Part shown: one piece after another, positions 28,936 to 37,227 of the stretch
Numbering within the stretch: the stretch's first letter is position 1
How the letters are laid out: the number at the start of each line of letters is the position of its first letter
From: Janthinobacterium agaricidamnosum
Lineage (GTDB): Bacteria > Pseudomonadota > Gammaproteobacteria > Burkholderiales > Burkholderiaceae_D
Assembly: GCF_003667705.1 (NCBI RefSeq)
Contig: NZ_CP033019.1
Location: 558,001-622,000 of the forward strand
Direction of reading: 5' to 3'
Length of the DNA: 64,000 nt
Translations under genes and position numbers: made by a program
Notes under the pieces: generated by a model
Databases searched by the model: none
Seen by the model: only the letters and a program-made list of their open reading frames with translations
Told to the model about the DNA's origin: nothing

Positions 28936-29955
28936 ATGATAGAAATTGATGGAGCGCAAGGTGAAGGCGGCGGACAGATTTTGCGCTCGGCGCTGAGCCT
29001 GTCCATGATCACGGCCCAGCCGTTCCGGCTGACGAATATTCGCGCGGGGCGGGACAAGCCCGGCTTGTTGCGCCAGCATTTGCTGGCCGTGCAGGCAGCG
29101 ACCGCCATTTGCGGGGCGCGCACGACGCCGGTGGCGCTGCGCGCAGCCAGCCTGGAATTCGTGCCTGGCCCCATACGCGGCGGCGATTACCGCTTTGCCA
29201 TCGGCAGCGCCGGCAGCTGCACCCTGGTGTTGCAAACCTTGCTGCCGGCTCTGCTGTATGCGGATGGGCCGTCTACCGTGCGCATCAGCGGCGGCACGCA
29301 CAATGCCATGGCGCCGCCCGTGCATTTTTTGCAGCGCGCGTATGGCCGCATCCTGGAACAGATGGGCGCCGAGGTGGAGATTACGCAGCAGCGCTATGGC
29401 TTTCATCCCGCAGGTGGTGGCGAGGTGCTGGCCACCGTGCAACCGTGCCAGCGTTTGCGGCCCATTTCACTGCTGCAGCGCGGCGAGCGGAAGGCCGGGT
29501 ATGCGGAAAGCGTGGTGGCGGGCGTGCATGTGAACGTGGCGCAGCGCGAGCTCGAGCGTGTCGCCGACGGCATGGGCTGGAGCGGCAAGCAGCTGCGTCT
29601 CGTCGGCTTGCCGGCGGAGCAGGGACCGGGCAACGTCCTGTTGCTGACATTGGAACATGAGCACGTCACGGAAGTATTTACGTCGTTCGGCGAAAAGCAC
29701 TTGCTGGCCGAATCCGTGGCCAAGCGCCTGTTGAACGAGGTGCGCGCCTATCTCAAGACGGACGCGGCCGTGGGCGAGCACCTGGCGGACCAGCTCTTGC
29801 TGCCGATGGCGCTGGCCGGCGGCGGTAGCTTCAGTTGCAACAAGGTGTCGCAGCATGCGTTGACGAATGCGGACGTGATTGCCCGCTTCTTGCCCGTGCG
29901 TATCACTTTCGAGCAGCAGGCGCGGGGCAGCATCTGCACGGTGGCCGCCGCCTGA
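28936..29955 (+). CDS. rtcA: RNA 3'-terminal phosphate cyclase
   Basis: A 339-residue enzyme that converts RNA 3'-phosphates to 2',3'-cyclic phosphates using ATP, supplying substrate for RtcB. Landmarks are the start IDGAQGEGGGQILRSALSLS, RAGRDKPGLLRQHLLAVQAA, GSAGSCTLVLQTLLPALL, GGTHNAMAPPVHFLQRA, and near the C-terminus HLADQLLLPMALAGGG followed by the catalytic-histidine region NKVSQHALTN. Length is standard (about 340). It is the last gene of the operon. No terminator is obvious before the next sigma-54 promoter 77 bp downstream, so some read-through into pedF is possible. Confidence 0.96.
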   Translation: MIEIDGAQGEGGGQILRSALSLSMITAQPFRLTNIRAGRDKPGLLRQHLLAVQAATAICGARTTPVALRAASLEFVPGPIRGGDYRFAIGSAGSCTLVLQTLLPALLYADGPSTVRISGGTHNAMAPPVHFLQRAYGRILEQMGAEVEITQQRYGFHPAGGGEVLATVQPCQRLRPISLLQRGERKAGYAESVVAGVHVNVAQRELERVADGMGWSGKQLRLVGLPAEQGPGNVLLLTLEHEHVTEVFTSFGEKHLLAESVAKRLLNEVRAYLKTDAAVGEHLADQLLLPMALAGGGSFSCNKVSQHALTNADVIARFLPVRITFEQQARGSICTVAAA

Positions 29956-30031
29956 CGCGCGCGGTGACACAATCGCTGTTGCAGCTGTTCCAAATTGATA
30001 CATGGGCGGCCCGATGTGGGGCATATACGCA

Positions 30032-30047
30032 TGGCATGGCATTTGCT
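30032..30047 (+). promoter_or_regulatory. Sigma-54 promoter of pedF and binding-protein gene
   Basis: TGGCATGGCATTTGCT with GG-N10-GC spacing (30033-30034, 30045-30046), 41 bp before the pedF ATG. A TGTTCC half-site lies at 29986-29991. Confidence 0.8.
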
Positions 30048-30087
30048 CTTCTTGAGATATTCACTAAAAAAAACCAAGGAGACCAGC

Positions 30088-30573
30088 ATGACCTATTCCA
30101 TCCGTACCCTGCTCGGCGTGGCCGCCGCCGGCGCCGTTGCCCTCACCTCCCTGCTGACCTTGCCGCATGCCTATGCGCACGGCAATGTCACGCCGCAAGG
30201 CGTCGACACCACGGGCTTGCCCAAGGTGGGTGACAAGTGGCTCGAGCAAAACCCGTATCGCGGCAACAAGCTGGCCCTGACGGTGGGCACCTCGGCCTAT
30301 AACCAGAATTGCGCGCGCTGCCACGGCATCGAAGCCATTTCGGGCGGCATCGCGCCGGACTTGCGCCAACTGGACCGCGATTGCTTCGGTATCAAGAATG
30401 AGACAAAGAAACAGGCGTGCTACAAGGAAACGGATAATTATTTCCTGGCGACCATCCGTCACGGTAAAGTGCGTAATGGTGCCGTGTACATGCCGCCGTT
30501 CGAGGGCGTATTCAACCAGGAAGCGATGTGGGCCATCAAGACCTACCTGGAAACCCGCCGCGAGTCTAATTAG
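30088..30573 (+). CDS. pedF: Cytochrome c-550, electron acceptor of quinoprotein alcohol dehydrogenase
   Basis: A 161-residue periplasmic c-type cytochrome. Signal peptide to about residue 32 (TLPHAYA), a single haem site CARCH (NQNCARCHGIEAISGG) and the probable distal methionine in VYMPPFEG. A short Cys pair (DCFGIKNETKKQACY) may form a disulfide. This is the PedF/ExaB-type partner that takes electrons from PQQ alcohol dehydrogenases. The ATG at 30088 has AAGGAG 8 nt upstream and sits directly behind a sigma-54 promoter; an upstream in-frame ATG would destroy the signal peptide. A periplasmic binding protein gene follows 25 nt later in the same unit. Confidence 0.93.
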   Translation: MTYSIRTLLGVAAAGAVALTSLLTLPHAYAHGNVTPQGVDTTGLPKVGDKWLEQNPYRGNKLALTVGTSAYNQNCARCHGIEAISGGIAPDLRQLDRDCFGIKNETKKQACYKETDNYFLATIRHGKVRNGAVYMPPFEGVFNQEAMWAIKTYLETRRESN

Positions 30574-30598
30574 GTCGAACTGATAACGAAGGAGTTCC

Positions 30599-31432
30599 AT
30601 GCGTTCATTTCAACTCCGTGGCGCGCGCGCGATGCTCTCGCTCGCTTGCATGGCGCTGTGCGCGGCCGCGCCGGCGCGCGCCGATTGGCAGAAAGTGCGG
30701 CAGTCGGGCAGCCTGAAGGTGGCTGTGTATAACGAGCTCGCGCCGTTTTCCGACAAGGGCGCGGGCATCGATATCGACATCGCCGAAGCGCTGGCGAAAA
30801 AGCTGGGTTTAAAACTGAGCTTGCTGCCCTTTCCCGCCGGCGAAAACCTCAACGACGATTTGCGCAATATGGTGTGGAAGGGGCATTACCTCGGCTATGG
30901 TCCCGCCGACGTGATGCTGCACGTGCCGGTCGACAAGAAATTGATGGCGGACAACGACAAGGTCGAGATATTCGCCCCGTATTACGTGGAAACCGTGCGC
31001 CTGGCCCGCAGCGCGCAAGCCGTGCCGCAATTCGATGGGGTCGCTTCGCTGGCGGGCAAGCGTATCGGCGTGGAAAAGGTGTCGATCGCGGCCATGCTGA
31101 TGTTGGGCGAAGACAATGGCAGATATCGCGACGATGTGCGCATCTTCGATACGGCCGCCGAAGCCTTGCAGCAATTGCAGGCTGGCCAGCTCGACGCCGT
31201 GTTGGCGAACCGATCGGAAATCGAGTCGGTGCTGAAAAGCGATCCTGCTTTCCCCTTGAGCGAAGTGGCGTTCGCCCGCTTGCCGCGTGCCGGCTGGGCC
31301 GTGGGCCTGGCCGTCAGCAAGCAACAGCTCGACGTGGCCAAGTTACTGCAGGCGGCCATGAACGAGATGGCGGCCAGCGGCGAATTGAAAGCCATCTTTG
31401 AGAAGTATGGCGTGAAGGAAGCGCGGCCCTGA
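30599..31432 (+). CDS. Periplasmic substrate-binding protein (SBP family 3) of PQQ alcohol locus
   Basis: A 277-residue exported protein. Signal peptide ends at about APARA, followed by an SBP_bac_3-type fold: GSLKVAVYNELAPFSDKGAGIDIDIAEALAKKLGLKLSLLPF, then FAPYYVETVRLAR, LAGKRIGVEKVSIAAMLM and the late AVLANRSEIESVL. Proteins of this type (MoxJ-like) regularly accompany PQQ-dependent alcohol dehydrogenases and are thought to help maturation or bind a ligand, not to feed an ABC importer. No permease or ATPase gene is nearby. It is co-transcribed with pedF and ends at a strong terminator. Confidence 0.85.
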   Translation: MRSFQLRGARAMLSLACMALCAAAPARADWQKVRQSGSLKVAVYNELAPFSDKGAGIDIDIAEALAKKLGLKLSLLPFPAGENLNDDLRNMVWKGHYLGYGPADVMLHVPVDKKLMADNDKVEIFAPYYVETVRLARSAQAVPQFDGVASLAGKRIGVEKVSIAAMLMLGEDNGRYRDDVRIFDTAAEALQQLQAGQLDAVLANRSEIESVLKSDPAFPLSEVAFARLPRAGWAVGLAVSKQQLDVAKLLQAAMNEMAASGELKAIFEKYGVKEARP

Positions 31433-31450
31433 AGTAGCCTGCTTGAGTTG

Positions 31451-31485
31451 AAAAGCCCGCGCATCGGAAGAGGCGCGGGCTTTTT
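31451..31485 (+). terminator. Intrinsic terminator after the pedF unit
   Basis: Stem GCCCGCGC / GCGCGGGC (31455-31462, 31473-31480) followed by five T. Confidence 0.9.
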
Positions 31486-31488
31486 CAT

Positions 31489-31592
31489 GAGAACGCCTGA
31501 AAAATGTTCAGGGCAAGGCGCATTGCCGCAGGCAGTACGAATAGTACGACAAGGCAATGCAACGCCGCCATGGACTTTTTCTCAGGTGTTCT
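31489..31592. repeat. Nested palindromic intergenic element
   Basis: Outer arms GAGAACGCCTGA-AAAA (31489-31504) and TTTTTCTCAGGTGTTCTT (31575-31592) enclose GGCG/CGCC, then perfect GCATTGCC (31520-31527) / GGCAATGC (31553-31560), then GTAC-GAATA-GTAC. It fills the gap between convergent genes and its end touches the pqqU stop codon. Probably a dispersed repeat that also terminates transcription. Confidence 0.65.
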
Positions 31593-33730
31593 TAAAAGGA
31601 GTATTGGGCGCTCACACCCAACAACCAGTTACGGCCTGGCGCCGCTTCATAGTAGCGCTTGTTGCTGTCGCCGACGATGACGGAGCCCACGTAGGTCTTG
31701 TCGAAAAGATTATTCAGGCGGGCAAACTCCTTGAAGCGCCAATTCCCTACGTTTTGCTTGGCGTTGAAGCGGGCATTGAACACCGTGTAGCCGGGTGCCG
31801 GCTTTTCGATGTTGCTGTCTTCCGCGTAGACCTGGTTGCTGGCCACGCTTTCCAGTGCCGCGCCGAAACGGTCGAGCGTGTCTTTCCAGGCCAGTTCCGC
31901 GAACAGGTTGGCGCTGGGCACGCCCGGTAAACGGCTGCCTTCGCGCACGCTGCCGAAGGCCTGGTCATACACGGCGTGCAGGCTGGTCAGCGCCACTTTT
32001 GTCGTGAAACCATACGGCAAGCTGGAGTCGAGCGACACTTCCATGCCTTGGCGTAAGGTCTTGCCCGCATTGCGGTAGCTGGTGCGCCCGCCGCTGGAAC
32101 TGTCGACGACCAGTTCATCGTTGGTCTTGATCTGGAACACGGCCGCGTTCACATGCGTGTTGTGATTGATCCTGGCCTTGATACCCGCTTCCAGGTTGGT
32201 GCTGGTGGCCGGTTTCAGCTGGTAATTGAAGCCGCCGCCCGTGCCCGAGTAAAACAGTTCGTTCAGGGTGGGTGCTTCGAAACCGCGCGCGGCGCTGGCG
32301 TACACGTTGACGTTGGGCGTCAGTTTATACAGCAGGCCCAGCACGGGTGTCGTGTGGCTGAACTCCAGGCTGCCGCTGTCGTTGCCATTGCCGAGGAAGC
32401 GGTCGTTGACCGACACTTTCATTTTGCTGTAGCGCACACCTGCGCTGAGCAGCCATGGCCCGCTCTGCCATTCTGCCTGGATATACGGATCGAGGCTGGA
32501 GACGACATCCTGCTCGTCGCGGCGCAGCTTGCCCTTCACGCCAAACGTGTTGCCGATGTAATTTTCATAACCGGTGCGGTCATCGCTGGAGCGGCCATAG
32601 TCGATGCCGATGGTGGTGCTCAGCTTGCCACCGGCCAACTGGCTGACGTGCAGCCAATTGGTGTCGATGCCGTAGAACTCACGCTGGAAGTCGACCACGC
32701 CGCCCGAATGGCTGGCCGGTGCCTGGAAACCCTTGGTGAATGCCTGGTACTGGATCACGTCGCGGTTGCCGCCGTAGGCCGTCACGTGCAGGCGGTCATC
32801 GCCGAACGACTGTTCATAGGTGGCGCCGATTTGCTGGTGGTCGATGCTCTTGCGCGTGTTGTAGCGTTCGGCCAGGGTGCGTTTCGGGTTTTGCGTGTCC
32901 GTCGTGTCGATTTCGCCGGCGCGCGGATCGCGGGAAAACGTGGCCCAGGTGGCGCCCAGCGGATCTTGCGTGTTGCCCTGGTGCAGGCTGTTGGCGACGA
33001 TGGTCAGCTTGCTGTCCGTATTCGGCTTGACCGTGATCTTGCCGAACGCCTGTTCGCGCGTGGCGGCGCTGTGGTCTCGAAAGCCATCCGTGCGGAAGCG
33101 CGAACCGTCGAGCACGTAGCCGATGCCGCCTGCCTGGCCCTGCGCCGACAGGTCCACCTTGCTGGTGCCGAAGCTGCCGCCCGTCACGTTCAGTTCGACG
33201 GAGGGGGGATTTTGCCCATCCTTGGAAAACAGCTGGATCACGCCGCCTGAATGGTTGCCGTAGATGGCAGAAAACGGCCCGCGCAGCACTTCGATGCGCT
33301 CGGCCGTATCGAGGTTGAAGGTGGCGGCCTGGCCTTGCCCGTCGGGCATGCTGGCGGGAATGCCATCGCTGATCAGCTTGACGCCGCGCACGCCGAAGGC
33401 CGAGCGGGCGCCGAAGCCGCGCGACGAGATTTGCAAGTCTTGTGCGTAGTTTTGGCGGTTTTGTACGACCAGACCCGGCACGGCGGCCAGCGCTTCCGAG
33501 GCATTGACGCGGATTTGGCCGTCCTGGATGCGGGTGCTGTCGACGACGTCAATGGACGCGGGCACTTCCTGGCTGGGGTGGGCGATGCGGCTGCCGCTGA
33601 TGACCACCGTATCCATGAGTTGCCCGGCGGCCAAGTCAGCGGGCTCGGCGGCAAAGACGTGGGGGGCCAGGGTGGCGCTGCCGGCGACAAACAGGCTGGC
33701 GATGGTGTTCAGGCGGAAACGATGCTGCAT
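31592..33730 (-). CDS. pqqU: TonB-dependent outer-membrane receptor, PqqU (YncD)-like, probable PQQ importer
   Basis: A 712-residue TonB-dependent transporter with signal peptide (about 1-27, ending VFA), plug and 22-strand-type barrel ending SAQYSF. As recalled, E. coli YncD/PqqU shares long identical stretches: VQNRQNYAQDLQ, SRGFGARSAFGVRGVKL, IPASMPDGQGQ, VDSSSGGRTSYRNAGKT and YVGSVIVGDSNKRYYEAAPGRN. That protein is the pyrroloquinoline quinone receptor. Placement within a PQQ alcohol dehydrogenase locus supports the call. A minus-strand sigma-54 element at 33815-33800 precedes it, and GGAG lies 7 nt before the ATG. It is divergent from the beta-propeller gene. Confidence 0.85.
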   Translation of the reverse strand: MQHRFRLNTIASLFVAGSATLAPHVFAAEPADLAAGQLMDTVVISGSRIAHPSQEVPASIDVVDSTRIQDGQIRVNASEALAAVPGLVVQNRQNYAQDLQISSRGFGARSAFGVRGVKLISDGIPASMPDGQGQAATFNLDTAERIEVLRGPFSAIYGNHSGGVIQLFSKDGQNPPSVELNVTGGSFGTSKVDLSAQGQAGGIGYVLDGSRFRTDGFRDHSAATREQAFGKITVKPNTDSKLTIVANSLHQGNTQDPLGATWATFSRDPRAGEIDTTDTQNPKRTLAERYNTRKSIDHQQIGATYEQSFGDDRLHVTAYGGNRDVIQYQAFTKGFQAPASHSGGVVDFQREFYGIDTNWLHVSQLAGGKLSTTIGIDYGRSSDDRTGYENYIGNTFGVKGKLRRDEQDVVSSLDPYIQAEWQSGPWLLSAGVRYSKMKVSVNDRFLGNGNDSGSLEFSHTTPVLGLLYKLTPNVNVYASAARGFEAPTLNELFYSGTGGGFNYQLKPATSTNLEAGIKARINHNTHVNAAVFQIKTNDELVVDSSSGGRTSYRNAGKTLRQGMEVSLDSSLPYGFTTKVALTSLHAVYDQAFGSVREGSRLPGVPSANLFAELAWKDTLDRFGAALESVASNQVYAEDSNIEKPAPGYTVFNARFNAKQNVGNWRFKEFARLNNLFDKTYVGSVIVGDSNKRYYEAAPGRNWLLGVSAQYSF

Positions 33731-33799
33731 GCGGATTCTCCAATGTGAATAAAAGCCTGCTTGAGCGCGTGAGCGGCGCAGGTCTGCATAGTTGTATCA

Positions 33800-33815
33800 A
33801 GCAATATGCCTGCCA
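33800..33815 (-). promoter_or_regulatory. Sigma-54 promoter of pqqU
   Basis: Minus strand TGGCAGGCATATTGCT, GG-N10-GC spacing, 70 bp before the pqqU ATG. Slightly weaker than the other elements (G for C at the end of the -24 hexamer). Confidence 0.65.
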
Positions 33816-33852
33816 TGTCTCCATTGGTGGGCGGAAATTATACGCGTGTCAG

Positions 33853-33868
33853 TGGCACGGCGTTTGCA
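33853..33868 (+). promoter_or_regulatory. Sigma-54 promoter of the YVTN beta-propeller gene
   Basis: TGGCACGGCGTTTGCA, full consensus with GG-N10-GC spacing, 66 bp before the ATG and back to back with the pqqU promoter (37 bp between the two -24 ends). Confidence 0.88.
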
Positions 33869-33934
33869 TGCAGCAATTATCAGATGCGCCGCTACCGCGC
33901 GCTTTTCCTGTGTTTTGCCATTGAAAAGGTGATT

Positions 33935-34891
33935 ATGCCCAACTTCTTCCCGCGCTTGCGCCAGGTGTGCTGGCTGCTGCCTGCGCTCTTCAGCACGGCC
34001 CTCCAGGCCGCTCCTTTTGCCTATGTCCCCAATGAAAAATCGGGCACCGTGAGCGTGATCGACACGGCGACCGATCGGGTGGTGCGCCAGATCGCCGCAG
34101 GCAAGCGTCCGCGCGGCATCGCCGCCGACCCCACCGGGCGGCAATTGTTTGTCACCGATGCGGCCAGCAGCGCCTTGCTGCTGATCGATAACGAAGCTGG
34201 CGCACCAGTTCGCATGGTGGCGCTGGGCAAGTCGCCCGAAGGCGTGAGCGCCTCGCACGACGGTCGTTACGTGGCCGTGGCCGTCGAGGAAAACAATAGC
34301 GTGGCCTTGCTCGATGGCCAGACGGGCGTCGTGCTTGCCGATATCAAGGTGCAGGGACGCAACCCGGAACATGCCGTGTTCAGTCCCGATGGGCGCTGGC
34401 TGCTGGTCAGTGCGGAAGAGGCCGAGCAAGTCGATGTCATCAACGTGGCGCAACGCCGCCAGGTCGCGTCCATTGCCGTGGGCTTGCGTCCGCGCGGCAT
34501 CGGTTTCAGTCCGGATTCGGGCCTTGCCTACGTGGCGTGCGAACTGGTCAATGCCGTCTACGTGATCGATATGACGGCGCGCAAGGCCATTGCCACCATT
34601 CCAGCGGGCAAGAATGCGAATGGCATCGTCGTCCATCCCGGTGGCAAGCAAGTGTATGTATCAAATGGCACGGATGGCACGGTGATGGTGATCGATACGG
34701 CCAGCAAGCAGGTGACGGCCACCATTCCCGTCGGCAAGCGCCCATGGAACATGGCCATCACGCCCGACGGGGCCAAGCTGTACGTGGCCAATGGCCGCTC
34801 GAACAGCGTCTCCGTCATCGATACGGCCAGCGCGCGCAAGGTGGCCGATATCGCAGTCGGCGAATTGCCATGGGGCGTGGTGATTCGGTAG
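33935..34891 (+). CDS. Periplasmic YVTN-repeat beta-propeller protein
   Basis: A 318-residue exported protein: signal peptide about 1-24 (LFSTALQA), then seven blades of about 42 residues. Each blade contains a V-x-V-I-D motif (GTVSVIDTATDRVVRQIAAGKRPRG, NSVALLDGQTG, EQVDVINVAQ, NAVYVIDMTA, GTVMVIDTAS, NSVSVIDTAS). Such YVTN/PQQ-associated beta-propellers accompany PQQ-dependent alcohol catabolism loci, and their role is not settled. The start at 33935 has AAAGGTG upstream and follows a sigma-54 promoter; a longer frame from 33806 would run through that promoter. It ends just before tandem palindromes and the exaC promoter. Confidence 0.88.
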   Translation: MPNFFPRLRQVCWLLPALFSTALQAAPFAYVPNEKSGTVSVIDTATDRVVRQIAAGKRPRGIAADPTGRQLFVTDAASSALLLIDNEAGAPVRMVALGKSPEGVSASHDGRYVAVAVEENNSVALLDGQTGVVLADIKVQGRNPEHAVFSPDGRWLLVSAEEAEQVDVINVAQRRQVASIAVGLRPRGIGFSPDSGLAYVACELVNAVYVIDMTARKAIATIPAGKNANGIVVHPGGKQVYVSNGTDGTVMVIDTASKQVTATIPVGKRPWNMAITPDGAKLYVANGRSNSVSVIDTASARKVADIAVGELPWGVVIR

Positions 34892-34898
34892 CGTTACA

Positions 34899-34931
34899 GG
34901 AACAGGTGTTCCAGTCTGGTACACCTGTTCC
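34899..34931. promoter_or_regulatory. Tandem palindromes, candidate enhancer of the exaC promoter
   Basis: GGAACAGGTGTTCC (34899-34912; perfect 6-bp arms) and GGTACACCTGTTCC (34918-34931; one mismatch). Together they also form an 11-bp inverted repeat (GGAACAGGTGT / ACACCTGTTCC). Further GGAACAGG and CCCTTGTAACAGGGG motifs follow at 34977 and 35078. They lie about 195-230 bp upstream of a sigma-54 promoter, the usual place for an activator site. Confidence 0.6.
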
Positions 34932-35124
34932 ATTGTGCAGCGGCGACGGGCCGCAGCAGCAGGGCTGGCCCGGATTGGAACAGGATGCCTTCACCTTGTT
35001 CAAAACGCAAACAGGCCCGCTCCCGCGGCTCAAGCCCGGGCATGCGCCGAAAAGCGCACCGGTATTGACGCCGCGCCCTTGTAACAGGGGTAAAAGCGGC
35101 TAAGTTTGTAGTGGGATGGCGAGC

Positions 35125-35140
35125 TGGCACGGCATTTGCG
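35125..35140 (+). promoter_or_regulatory. Sigma-54 promoter of exaC-DUF779-alcohol dehydrogenase operon
   Basis: TGGCACGGCATTTGCG with GG-N10-GC spacing (35126-35127, 35138-35139), 88 bp before exaC. The interval 34892-35227 holds this promoter and the palindromes and no gene. Confidence 0.9.
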
Positions 35141-35227
35141 GAAGACTCCGTGTACTCACCCCATCTGTACCAGGACGTTTGATTTTAATTAAGTAATTCC
35201 ATTCTAATTAACCCGATAGAGGACGAC

Positions 35228-36748
<1,521 letters not shown>

Positions 36749-36803
36749 ACCGGCAACAGGCGCCGCGCCCGTAGTCCAGGCGCGGCGCGCAGAAAGGGAT
36801 GCC

Positions 36804-37193
36804 ATGAGTGCAGCAATTGCCAGGGTGGTCGCCACCGATGCGGCGCTGGAAATGATGGACAAGTTGCGCCAGCGTCACGGCCCGCTGATGTTTTTCCAGT
36901 CGGGCGGCTGCTGCGACGGCAGTGCGCCCATGTGCTACGCGCTGGGCGAGTTCGATGTCAGCGATACCGATATCTATCTCGGCAATTTGAATGGCGCACC
37001 GTTCTACATGGGACTCGAGCAATTCGAGTACTGGGAGCATACCCAGTTGATTATCGATGTGGTCGATGGCAATGGCGGAATGTTTTCACTCGACAACGGC
37101 ACGGGCAAGCGCTTTTTGACGCGCTCGCGCCTGTTCACCGATGAAGAGTGCGCCTTGCTGCATGCGCAGCCGCACGACCACGGCAGCACCTGA
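36804..37193 (+). CDS. DUF779 family protein
   Basis: A 129-residue protein of the DUF779 family, commonly paired with ExaC-type aldehyde dehydrogenases. Conserved features are FFQSGGCCDGSAPMCY (vicinal cysteines plus a third), LGEFDVSDTDIYLG, WEHTQLIIDVVDGNGGMFSLDNGTG and RFLTRSRLFTDEE. The cysteine cluster suggests metal or redox function. The biochemical role is not known. It is 55 nt after exaC and 34 nt before the alcohol dehydrogenase start, so it is part of the same operon. No signal peptide. Confidence 0.9.
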   Translation: MSAAIARVVATDAALEMMDKLRQRHGPLMFFQSGGCCDGSAPMCYALGEFDVSDTDIYLGNLNGAPFYMGLEQFEYWEHTQLIIDVVDGNGGMFSLDNGTGKRFLTRSRLFTDEECALLHAQPHDHGST

Positions 37194-37227
37194 TACATAC
37201 ACATACTAATAACAGAGGGAGATGATT

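Noticed and set aside
30599..31432. Component of an ABC amino-acid importer
   Set aside because: SBP family 3 fold is present but no permease or ATPase gene lies nearby; PQQ-locus context fits a MoxJ-like protein better.
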